Source of the DNA: Acidimicrobiales bacterium | Lineage (GTDB): Bacteria > Actinomycetota > Acidimicrobiia > Acidimicrobiales > QHCF01 | Length of the DNA: 35,801 nt | NCBI GenBank assembly: GCA_003244275.1 | Contig: QHCF01000101.1 | Span: 1-35,801 of the forward strand | Direction: 5' to 3' | Notes under the pieces: generated by a model | Database searches by the model: none | The model's input: the letters and a program-made list of their open reading frames with translations, nothing else | What the model was told of the DNA's origin: nothing | Part shown: positions 1 to 7,864 of the stretch, in pieces | How positions within the stretch are numbered: the stretch's first letter is position 1 | How the letters are laid out: each line of letters begins with the position of its first letter | Made by a program: the position numbers and the translations under genes

Positions 1-22
1 AGGCTCAGGCGAATTATCGAGG

Positions 23-1399
23 TCAAGGATCCCTCGTGGGTGCCTGACGCCTCCGCGACCTTCGTACGGGCCGCCTCCTCAAGCTCGAAGAGGCCGGGTA
101 CGGCGCACTGGGTTTGACGGGCTGTTCAGACAGCAGCGCGGCCGAGCCAGCTACCATGCTAGGGCTCGACGCCTTGCCCCGGACGTGCAGAGCGCGGCGA
201 CTCAGACGGCGACGGAGTAGCAGTGACGCTACAAGCCCCATGGCACTGTAGGCAATGACGCTGGCCAGAGCTGCACCGGAGATACCGTGCGCCGGCACTA
301 GGACCACGTCGCCTAACACGGTCAGCACCACGCCAACTGCTACCGCCTTGGCGGACTCACCAACGCGACCCATACCGGAAAGGGACGCACTATCGAGATA
401 ATAGAATGTGAGACCGAATTCAGCCAGCAGCAGCAGACGCAAGGAAGGAACGGCCGCGGCGTAGCGCTGACCAAATACCACGCGAACTGAGAGAGGAGCG
501 GTGACGATAGCGACACCAACAGCAGCCGTCATTAGCCCCACGCACAGGAGACGACCACGCCGAAAGCTGCCGGGCGTCGCTGACCCAGATGCTAGTCCAT
601 AGAAGATGGGCTGGCCCATAGCAGCAGGAAGAATTCGTAGCATCTCCGGAAATGTGGCTGCCACCGAATAGATCCCGACTGCCGCTGGCGTAAGATAAAG
701 CACCACCAGGTAGCGATCGAGCTTAAAAGCAGCCATCTGGCCGAGGGTAACGGCGATTCCCGGAGGCCCCCGACGCAACAGACGGACCCACTGGGCCCAG
801 TGGAACAACGGCCGAATACCCGCCCGCGCCTGGCGCAAAGCGACGAGACACAGAAGGCTCTCTAACAAGTAGCCGACAGTTAACGCGCCAATAAAAATAG
901 GAACGCTTCTTGCCCCCCGAGAAGAAGCCAGGGCTACGATCAACAACTGAACAATACTGCTGGCCGCATCGATCACGGCCGCACGGACGGTGAAGCCGTA
1001 AGCATTTATCGCCTCTACCAGGAGAAGTCCCCCTAGGAAGGATCCGCCGAAGACGCCGAAGAGCCCCAGGCCCAAAAGGGACAAATGAACGTGTAGCGCC
1101 GGTGCAACGATAGTCACCGATACTACGCAAACACCAGCCTGCAGAAGGATCAACGCTAGCGAGAGCCCTAGATAATCACCACACCGGATCGGATCGATCT
1201 CGGCTACCAACTCGAGACGTGCGGCGATATTCACCCCGAGACCGCAGATCAGTAGGGCGAAGGTCGCCAGAGTGATGAGGAGGACAAAGACTCCTCGGCC
1301 CTGAGGCCCCAGCTGGCGCGCCGTCACGATAACAATGCCGGCGGAGGCAGCACTCGATAGTACCTTCCATAGCGTTATATGGGCCGCAACGCCGACCAT
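23..1399 (-). CDS. Polysaccharide flippase (Wzx/MATE-like), 458 aa
   Basis: A multi-pass membrane protein that fits the polysaccharide-transport (Wzx/RfbX, MVF/MATE) group. These proteins move lipid-linked sugar units across the cytoplasmic membrane. The translation is almost wholly hydrophobic segments split by short basic loops, with about 12-14 likely helices. The N-terminus carries the family-like pattern of a first helix followed by TARQLGPQGRGVF. The C-terminus is a basic Arg-rich cytoplasmic tail. I chose the ATG at 1399 because AAGGA sits 4 bases before it; an upstream in-frame TTG at 1444 would add 15 unconserved residues. It lies downstream of the carbamoyltransferase in the same direction, with a 155-base gap. 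Family assignment is firm; the substrate cannot be told from sequence. Confidence 0.85.
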   Translation of the reverse strand: MVGVAAHITLWKVLSSAASAGIVIVTARQLGPQGRGVFVLLITLATFALLICGLGVNIAARLELVAEIDPIRCGDYLGLSLALILLQAGVCVVSVTIVAPALHVHLSLLGLGLFGVFGGSFLGGLLLVEAINAYGFTVRAAVIDAASSIVQLLIVALASSRGARSVPIFIGALTVGYLLESLLCLVALRQARAGIRPLFHWAQWVRLLRRGPPGIAVTLGQMAAFKLDRYLVVLYLTPAAVGIYSVAATFPEMLRILPAAMGQPIFYGLASGSATPGSFRRGRLLCVGLMTAAVGVAIVTAPLSVRVVFGQRYAAAVPSLRLLLLAEFGLTFYYLDSASLSGMGRVGESAKAVAVGVVLTVLGDVVLVPAHGISGAALASVIAYSAMGLVASLLLRRRLSRRALHVRGKASSPSMVAGSAALLSEQPVKPSAPYPASSSLRRRPVRRSRRRQAPTRDP

Positions 1400-1554
1400 G
1401 CTATCCTTGGGCGAGGAATGCGGCCGCGTTCGGTGCCGGGTCAAATTGGCTCAGCGCTTCGATATGAGACTAAACCTATGGAGGGTCAAGCTAACAACTG
1501 CCTCGAGGTGACCCCTAGTGGGTACATCGATATATTGGCCAGTGGACAAGAAGG

Positions 1555-3444
1555 TCACGGACGTACCACCAGGTGGTCTTCGAGGACCATGGCGTCAAAA
1601 TTAGCCTTACTGAAGGTTGTTATTGCGTCTGCCGGAGTACAGACAATCGGCTCCTGCACATTGAACGACGTGTTGAGGAGCATAGGGACACCCGTGATGA
1701 GTTTGAACTGGTGGATTAGTTCCCAAAAGCGGGGATTGGTCTCACGGCTTACAGTTTGCGGGCGAGCACTACCGTCAACATGGACCACAGCCGGAATCAG
1801 TGGCCGCTGGTCGGCCGCAACATCGAGCACGGTGACCATGAAGGGATCGTGGTGAGGATGCCCGAACACCTGCGCACTGGCCTCCTCCAGTAGGGATGGC
1901 GCCAAGGGCCTAAACCACTCGCGCAGTTTCACCTTGTGATTCAGCAACTCGCGCATGTCAGCTCGTCTCGGGTCCGCTAGAAAGCTGCGGTTTCCCAAGG
2001 CCCGAGGACCGAACTCGGCTCGACCCTGAAACCAGCCAACAATCGCACCAGCGGCAATCATTTTTGCCACACGGGGTAACATCTCGTCGTCGGGAAGTGT
2101 CTTGAAGGGAAGGTGTGCTGCCTCCAATTCCCGTGCGCAGGCTGCAGAACTGAAGGCGGGGCCAAAGTAGGCGTGGCGCATGTGATACCGACGGGGCCTT
2201 CCGAGCAAGCCGTGGTATGTGAGGAACGCCGCTCCCAGAGAACAACCAGCGTCACCGGCCACAGGCTGAATGAATACTCGCTTAAACGGGGACTCAGCAA
2301 TTATCCGCCCATTCATCACCGAGTTGAATGCCACACCACCTGCCAAGCACAGGTTTTCCTCTGCTGTTCGCTCGTGAAGGTTCCGAAGCAAGTGGAGCAC
2401 GATATCTTCTAACAACAGTTGAGCGCTCGCGGCAATGTTTTGGAACCGGTCGGTGATCTCGTCACCTGGTCGTCGGGCTGGTCCGAGCGCCTGAAGAATC
2501 TTGTCACTGAACTGATATCGCTTGGCCAAATGATGATCAAGTACCCGAATGTTGACCCGGTACGCGTCAGGTCCATCCACTCTCAGGACACGGCGCGATA
2601 GGAAGTCGTAGTATTCAGGTTCGCCGTAGGCAGCCAGCCCCATGACCTTCCATTCATCGCCGGCAAACATGTCGAATCCCAGGAAGTTGGTTACAGCGGA
2701 GTAGAACTGGCCGAGAGAGTTCGGAAGCTTAATCTTTTTAATCGGCTTGATCTGACTCCCGGCCCCGAGTGCCATCATGGTCGTCGTTGCTTCGCCCGTC
2801 CCGTCCAGGGTGAGGATGGCGGCCCGCTCGAAAGGCGACACGAAGAAGGCACTAGCCGCATGGCACGGATGGTGCTCCAAGTAGTGGAAGCGAAAGTCAC
2901 TCGGCCCAAAACGCTCACGCATAAGCCGTGGATAGTGCAGCATCCCCAGGTAGCTGTTACTGACCTGAGACACCCCGCGGTCGACGCGAGCGGCGAACAT
3001 GGCGGGCGAGATAGCAAGTGACGTCAGGGCTTGCCAAGCCTTATGGACGATGATCCATGGTTTCCAGTACAGGGCCACATGATCCACGTCTTTCATCTCG
3101 ATAGCGCCCTCTGCCAGGCAGTACTCCACTGCCCGGTATGGAAAGCCAGAATGGTGCTTCGTGCGCGAGAACCGTTCTTCCTCCACAGCGGCCACGACCT
3201 CGCCGTCGCGGATGAGGGTGGCGGCGGCATCGCCAAGGGTCGTCAGACCAAGGATGTACAAGAAGCCTCCTCTCGTCGGGACCGGTGAACCATCTGTGCG
3301 GCCGAGGAAGTTGTCGAGACCAAGTAGGCGCCAGGTGCCCTCGGCCAGGGCGTCACCTAAGCTGAGCAAGCGTACCTGACTCCCGTCACTTGTGGAGTAG
3401 GTGGAGGCTGTAGCGACTCCGGCGCCGGTCTCGTTTGAGAGCAC
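1555..3444 (-). CDS. Carbamoyltransferase, NodU/CmcH family
   Basis: Transfers a carbamoyl group from carbamoyl phosphate, through a carbamoyl-adenylate, to a hydroxyl of a sugar or natural product (family knowledge). The N-terminal domain shows EEERFSRTKHHSGFP near residues 87-101, then HHPCHAASAFF and LTLDGTGE near 190-216, part of the metal/ATP site. The C-terminal YrdC-like/carbamoyltransferase part shows GRAEFGPRALGNRS and LLNTSFN. The start is uncertain. The conserved fold begins at YILGLTTLGD (about residue 63). A TTG at 3261 is preceded by a near-perfect ribosome site, GAGAGGAGG, and would give 568 aa, a usual family length. The upstream codons are G/C-biased and read like protein (LLGLDNFLGRTDG), so a start at TTG 3369 or GTG 3444 stays possible. 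It is divergent from the glycosyltransferase at 3628; no clear promoter was seen in the spacer. Likely decorates the glycan made by neighbouring enzymes. Confidence 0.9.
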   Translation of the reverse strand: MLSNETGAGVATASTYSTSDGSQVRLLSLGDALAEGTWRLLGLDNFLGRTDGSPVPTRGGFLYILGLTTLGDAAATLIRDGEVVAAVEEERFSRTKHHSGFPYRAVEYCLAEGAIEMKDVDHVALYWKPWIIVHKAWQALTSLAISPAMFAARVDRGVSQVSNSYLGMLHYPRLMRERFGPSDFRFHYLEHHPCHAASAFFVSPFERAAILTLDGTGEATTTMMALGAGSQIKPIKKIKLPNSLGQFYSAVTNFLGFDMFAGDEWKVMGLAAYGEPEYYDFLSRRVLRVDGPDAYRVNIRVLDHHLAKRYQFSDKILQALGPARRPGDEITDRFQNIAASAQLLLEDIVLHLLRNLHERTAEENLCLAGGVAFNSVMNGRIIAESPFKRVFIQPVAGDAGCSLGAAFLTYHGLLGRPRRYHMRHAYFGPAFSSAACARELEAAHLPFKTLPDDEMLPRVAKMIAAGAIVGWFQGRAEFGPRALGNRSFLADPRRADMRELLNHKVKLREWFRPLAPSLLEEASAQVFGHPHHDPFMVTVLDVAADQRPLIPAVVHVDGSARPQTVSRETNPRFWELIHQFKLITGVPMLLNTSFNVQEPIVCTPADAITTFSKANFDAMVLEDHLVVRP

Positions 3445-3627
3445 GGGGAGGCACGGTCTTCGATCGCACGGAATCGTTTGTCGCCTGGGCGGAACCGCGC
3501 CACGATGTGCCCTTCTCGCTTAGGGGTAGGCTCACCATGTGGCCGCCCCATCTTTTGCCGCTCGCGCGTCCCGTTGTCATTCTGATAGCTGCCCGACTGC
3601 CTTCGTGGCCATGGGAGCGGTCGCATT

Positions 3628-4737
3628 GTGACACATGTTGTCCTCGACACGAGGTCCCTCCGCCAGCAACGGGACGGCCTTGCGAACTATATCGAAGAGC
3701 TGGTGCCCAGGATCGTGTCGGCAGCGCCAGATCTTGAGTTCACTATCCTTGCGAATCCGTCGCAGATGACGTTTTGGACGTCGGCCGCACCAAATAGTCG
3801 CGTGCTCCCCTGTGACTGTCGTCCGATGTGGCCAGCGCAACATTGGCGCATCCCCCTCTTACTTCGGCGCTTGTCCCCTGACCTTTACTTTTACCCCGTT
3901 CATGATCCCCCACTTTTCTGCCCTCAACCGTTTATTTTCGTTATACAAGACGTTATCTCGCACGAGATTCGTCCATATTATGATAACCTCGACCGTCTAA
4001 AGACGGCATATACCCGTGTAGTGACAGCCGCAGGCCTCCGCCGCGCTTCCATGGTCCTTTGCAGTTCACATGCAACCAAGACGGCAGTAACCAGTGTTTT
4101 TGGGCATCGCTTGGGACACAAACTTCGGGTCGTACCGCTCGGCACCACGCCAAGTCATTCTCGCCTTGATGCTCAGATCCTTCCTTCCCATCTTCTCTAT
4201 GTTGGGACTGATCTACCTCAGAAAAACCTCGATCGCCTAATCAGCGGATACGCTAAGGCACAACGCCAAGCGAAGGGCCGCTTACCTAACCTCGAACTGG
4301 TCGGCGCGCTCCGTCACCAAGCCGACCTCCAAGAGCGCGCCGGGCGCGAAGGAGTCGGTGACAGCGTCCAGTTTCGAGGCCATGTCTCGCGGCCCGACCT
4401 TGAGGCAATGTACCAATCTGCCATCGCGCTCGTGTTCCCCTCCGTGGCTGAGGGGTTTGGTCTACCCATCTTGGAGGCCATGAGCCGCTCCGTGGCTGTC
4501 GTGACCAGTAACCGATCTGCCTGCGCAGAGGTAGCCGATACCGCCGCGCTTCTGGTCGATCCCTATAGTACAGATTCCATTGCCAATGGGCTTCTCACGA
4601 TCTCCACCGACGCCGCTCTCCGCCAAGATCTTGTCAGGCGCGGACACTCCCGAGTGTTGGCATTTTCATGGGACCAGTGCGCGGCCACAACGCTCGACGT
4701 AATCCGGGAAGCGCTACGAGGAACTGATGGCTGCTAA
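3628..4737 (+). CDS. Glycosyltransferase family 4 (GT-B), 369 aa
   Basis: A retaining GT-B glycosyltransferase that would add a nucleotide-activated sugar to a growing lipid-linked or surface glycan in the cytoplasm. The C-terminal donor-binding half is clear: YVGTDLPQKNL at 191-201 opens the second Rossmann domain and EGFGLPILEAM at 275-285 is the GT4 E-x7-E type motif. The N-terminal half holds VLDTRSLRQQRDGLANY, where GT4 proteins have their glycine-rich acceptor loop. The start is GTG 3628 with GGGAG about 10 bases upstream; an ATG 6 bases into the frame shift is not in frame. It overlaps the FkbM gene by 11 bases, so the two are probably co-translated. Codon use is less GC-rich than in the genes after 6.7 kb. 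Donor and acceptor are unknown. Confidence 0.9.
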   Translation: MTHVVLDTRSLRQQRDGLANYIEELVPRIVSAAPDLEFTILANPSQMTFWTSAAPNSRVLPCDCRPMWPAQHWRIPLLLRRLSPDLYFYPVHDPPLFCPQPFIFVIQDVISHEIRPYYDNLDRLKTAYTRVVTAAGLRRASMVLCSSHATKTAVTSVFGHRLGHKLRVVPLGTTPSHSRLDAQILPSHLLYVGTDLPQKNLDRLISGYAKAQRQAKGRLPNLELVGALRHQADLQERAGREGVGDSVQFRGHVSRPDLEAMYQSAIALVFPSVAEGFGLPILEAMSRSVAVVTSNRSACAEVADTAALLVDPYSTDSIANGLLTISTDAALRQDLVRRGHSRVLAFSWDQCAATTLDVIREALRGTDGC

Positions 4738-5566
4738 TTCGATTGCCCGGCGTGCGTTGAAATATATGCTCGCGGCCGCGCTCGCGGATCGCCATTATGC
4801 CTACCTACAGAGTGTCGCCATGGCGTGGGACATTCGTCGTGGGAAACTCTCGGAACCAGAGATATCATTGGTACCGATGGCCGTCCAGAACGGAGACGCA
4901 GTGATCGATATTGGCGCCAATTACGGACTCTACACTCATCATCTCTCGCGAGCGGTCGGAAGCACCGGCCGAGTATATGCATTCGAGCCAATTCCCTTTA
5001 CTAACAGCGTTCTTCGTCTAGTCGGACGGCTCCTTGGGTTTCGGAATGTCGAGGTATTTGAGAAGGGCTGCAGCAGTGAAACCAGTCGGCAAGCGTTCAC
5101 AGTGCCCGTTCAGGTCTCTGGAGCAATAGCCGCCGGCCTCGCGCATCTCAGTGCCGAAGGCGACGAGGATGCTAAACTAGTCTGTTCGTCTCTTAACAAT
5201 GCGACGGCGGTGATTTGCGAGGTTGTCGCTCTGGACGACTTCATGCCACCGCTAAGGGAGATCTCGTTCATTAAGTGTGATATTGAGGGTGCTGAATTGC
5301 TCGCCTTTCGGGGTTGTGAGACGATGATCGCTCGACATCATCCAACCGTACTCAGCGAGGTGTATCGTGAATATCTCGGCCGCTTCCACTTTAAATTGGA
5401 AGATTTGACCGGTTTTTTTATCGATAGGGGTTATCGTCTGTTCACTTACGATGGGGCGTCACAGGGTCTGATCGAGACGCCTCCGGAGGCGGTTGTCGAC
5501 GGTAATGTCCTGTTCATTCATCCAGACCGCCAACATCGCTTTCATCGGGCCTTGAAGTTGACGTGA
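4727..5566 (+). CDS. FkbM-family SAM-dependent methyltransferase, 279 aa
   Basis: Methylates a hydroxyl group, in clusters like this most often on a sugar of a surface glycan. The SAM-binding motif I is VIDIGANYGLYT (residues 59-70), the acidic motif II is VYAFEPIP (83-90), and the FkbM signature KCDIEGAE lies at 183-190. These three in this order are diagnostic for the family. There is no signal peptide or membrane segment, so it should act in the cytoplasm. The ATG at 4727 is preceded by GAGGA at 4-5 bases and lies inside the end of the glycosyltransferase gene (11-base overlap), which supports translational coupling. Some stretches are near 53% GC by hand count (line 5041-5100), well below the dcw genes. 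Confidence 0.9.
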   Translation: MAANSIARRALKYMLAAALADRHYAYLQSVAMAWDIRRGKLSEPEISLVPMAVQNGDAVIDIGANYGLYTHHLSRAVGSTGRVYAFEPIPFTNSVLRLVGRLLGFRNVEVFEKGCSSETSRQAFTVPVQVSGAIAAGLAHLSAEGDEDAKLVCSSLNNATAVICEVVALDDFMPPLREISFIKCDIEGAELLAFRGCETMIARHHPTVLSEVYREYLGRFHFKLEDLTGFFIDRGYRLFTYDGASQGLIETPPEAVVDGNVLFIHPDRQHRFHRALKLT

Positions 5567-5702
5567 CATTACCGACGGCCGCGTCACCGGTACGCCCAGT
5601 GTGGTCCTACTGCGACGACACGGATGGCATTTTTGCCCGCAACGCAGTAGCGAGTTACTCTCGTCATATTCGCGTGGCTGGGCCCGCGACTGGGGAGGCA
5701 CG

Positions 5703-6698
5703 GTGACAGCTTCATATTTGGTGACTGGGGGCGCCGGATTTATCGGGTCCCACCTGACCGACGCTCTACTGGCCCGTGGTGACCGGGTAGTTGCTCTCGA
5801 CTCCCTCTCGACCGGGCGACTTGCCAATCTTGATCACGCAGGTGGGCATCCGCAGTGCCGTTTCGTCCAGGGATCGGTGCTCGATGAGCTGGTGGTCGAC
5901 GAGCTCGTCCACGAGTGCGATGTTGTGGTCCACTTGGCGGCGGCGGTGGGGGTCAAGCTCATTGTCGAGCATCCTCTCCGTTCGCTCACCACGAATATTC
6001 GCGGCTCCGAGATCATGATCGAGGCGGCCCACCGTTATCGGCGGAAGATCCTGCTAGCCAGTACATCGGAGATTTATGGAAGAAACTCAGCTGAATCGCT
6101 CCACGAAGGGTCTGACCGAATCCTAGGTTCACCGACGGTGTCCCGCTGGGCATACTCTACGGCCAAAGCACTTGACGAAACTCTGGCCTATGCCTACCAC
6201 AAGGAACGGGGCCTACCCACGGTTGTTGTGCGCCTCTTCAACACCGTGGGTCCCCGACAGAGCGCCGCTTATGGGATGGTCATCCCGCGCCTGGCGCGAC
6301 AGGCCGTGGCCGGTGGTGCTCTCACGGTATATGGAGATGGAAACCAGCGGCGGTGCTTTTGCCACGTCGGGGATGTTGTGCGAGGCCTGCTCGGGGTGCT
6401 CGACCATCCGAAGGCGGTCGGGGATGTGTTCAACTTGGGTTCCGCTGAGGAAATATCCATCATGGACCTTGCCCATCGAATCGTCGCGCGGGCGGAGAGT
6501 TCCGCCAAGGTTGAGCTCATTCCCTATGAACAGGCCTACGAGCCAGGGTTTGAGGACATGTACAGGCGGCGGCCTGACACCACCAAGGTCCGCAACCTTA
6601 TCGGTTGGGCCCCGACACGAACTTTGGATGACATCCTCGACGAGGTGATCGCCGAGGCTCGTCTCGAAATGGCCCTTGGAGCCGACGCTCCGACCTGA
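5703..6698 (+). CDS. NAD-dependent sugar epimerase/dehydratase, 331 aa
   Basis: An extended short-chain dehydrogenase acting on a nucleotide sugar (UDP-glucose epimerase, UDP-glucuronate decarboxylase or dTDP-sugar type). The NAD-binding loop is GGAGFIG at residues 9-15, followed by the acidic residue of ALDSLSTG at 31-38. The catalytic set is TSEIYG (121-126) and Y151-S-T-A-K155. The C-terminal half has RLFNTVGPRQ and an R-rich donor-recognition region. I chose the GTG at 5703 because GGGGAGG lies 4 bases upstream and the protein then opens directly on the Rossmann fold; an ATG at 5601 would add 34 residues with no family match. It is 136 bases after the FkbM gene. It would supply an activated sugar to the glycosyltransferases. 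The exact reaction is not decided by the visible motifs. Confidence 0.9.
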   Translation: MTASYLVTGGAGFIGSHLTDALLARGDRVVALDSLSTGRLANLDHAGGHPQCRFVQGSVLDELVVDELVHECDVVVHLAAAVGVKLIVEHPLRSLTTNIRGSEIMIEAAHRYRRKILLASTSEIYGRNSAESLHEGSDRILGSPTVSRWAYSTAKALDETLAYAYHKERGLPTVVVRLFNTVGPRQSAAYGMVIPRLARQAVAGGALTVYGDGNQRRCFCHVGDVVRGLLGVLDHPKAVGDVFNLGSAEEISIMDLAHRIVARAESSAKVELIPYEQAYEPGFEDMYRRRPDTTKVRNLIGWAPTRTLDDILDEVIAEARLEMALGADAPT

Positions 6699-6726
6699 GC
6701 TAGGCAGCTGACCGCTGAGCGCATTG

Positions 6727-7845
6727 TCAGTTTGCCCCGGTGAGCTCTTGGTAAAGCTCACGGATATCGGCTACCAGGCGCTCCTGGCCGAACTTGGTCC
6801 TCACCGCCTCCCGGCCGCACTCCCCCATTCGGGCCCTGGCGCCCGGGGCGCCCAGCAGGTCGCCTAGGCGATCGGCCATAGTCCGGGGATCCCCGGACGG
6901 GACCAGGTACCCGTGGAGCCCGTCGGTCACCACGTGGCTGACTCCCCCTACGTCGGTCGCCACCACCGGCCGGGCGGTGGCCAGAGCTTCGATCATTGCC
7001 ACCGGGGTCCCCTCCTGGCGGCTGCTGAGGGCAATCACGTCGAGGTCACTCATGGCCACCGGCACATCTTCCCACCAACCGGTGAAATGCACACGGTCAT
7101 GTAACCCCAGCTGACGGGCCTCCGCCTCCAGGCGGGAGCGGAGCTCACCATCGCCGATGACCGCCAGGTGCACCCCAGGGAGGAGGTTCATGGCCGCCAG
7201 CATGGTGGAGTGGTCCTTGACCGGGACCAGTCGCCCGACGATGCCCACCAAGGGGACGTCAGCGCCAATGCCCAGCGCGGCTCGTAGCTTGCCGCTCGGC
7301 TGCGTGACCCTGAGATACGGATCCAGGTCGAGACCCAGCGGGACCACCTGGAAGCGAGACTCCGGCGCGATCTTGAGCTCCACCAGCTCGTCGCGTATCT
7401 CGGGGCTCACCGCCACCAGCACGTCGGTGCGGGCCGCCAGCCAACGCTCGGCCTCCACAAAGGCGCGCTGCACCGGCCGGGCAAAGTACCCCTCCAGGAC
7501 GTGGCCATGGAAGGTGTGGACCAGGCGGGGCCTCTCGGACACCCGCAAGGCGGCCAGGCGACCGATGGCCCCGGCCTTGGCCATGTGGGTGTGCACAATC
7601 CGAGGCTGGACCTCTCGGAGCAGTTGCCGGACGGCGCCGAAGGCCCGAAGGTCCATCGCCGGACTGGGCGGCCTCACGAAGGGAACGTCGATCACGTCGA
7701 CCGCCGGATCGCCAAGCTCTCCCTCACTGGCACCTGGGCGGCCGGCGGCCAGGACGGTCGGGAAGTCGGGGGCGAGCCGCTTGGTGAGCAGCAGTGCCTG
7801 GCGAGCCGGGCCTCCGATGTTGAGCCGGGTGATGAGGCGGACCAC
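6727..7845 (-). CDS. Glycosyltransferase family 4 (GT-B), 372 aa
   Basis: A second GT4-type transferase. The N-terminus has RLITRLNIGGPARQ, the acceptor-side glycine loop; HTHMAKAG and HTFHGHVLEGYF follow as in capsule/teichuronic-type GT4 enzymes. The donor domain shows GIVGRLVPVKDH, and the E-x7-E motif is EGTPVAMIEAL. It starts best at GTG 7845, 19 bases after the asnB stop, because the conserved fold begins immediately there; an upstream ATG at 7920 would overlap asnB by 56 bases. No strong ribosome site precedes the GTG, so coupling to asnB is likely. It converges on the plus-strand epimerase across only 28 bases, in which I see no clear terminator. GC content is typical of the right-hand part of the window. 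Confidence 0.88.
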   Translation of the reverse strand: MVRLITRLNIGGPARQALLLTKRLAPDFPTVLAAGRPGASEGELGDPAVDVIDVPFVRPPSPAMDLRAFGAVRQLLREVQPRIVHTHMAKAGAIGRLAALRVSERPRLVHTFHGHVLEGYFARPVQRAFVEAERWLAARTDVLVAVSPEIRDELVELKIAPESRFQVVPLGLDLDPYLRVTQPSGKLRAALGIGADVPLVGIVGRLVPVKDHSTMLAAMNLLPGVHLAVIGDGELRSRLEAEARQLGLHDRVHFTGWWEDVPVAMSDLDVIALSSRQEGTPVAMIEALATARPVVATDVGGVSHVVTDGLHGYLVPSGDPRTMADRLGDLLGAPGARARMGECGREAVRTKFGQERLVADIRELYQELTGAN

Positions 7846-7864
7846 TTTGTGCTGCTCGATACCG

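Noticed and set aside
6699-6726. Terminator between the convergent epimerase and GT4 genes
   Set aside because: No stem with a T-run is visible on either strand in the 28 bases.
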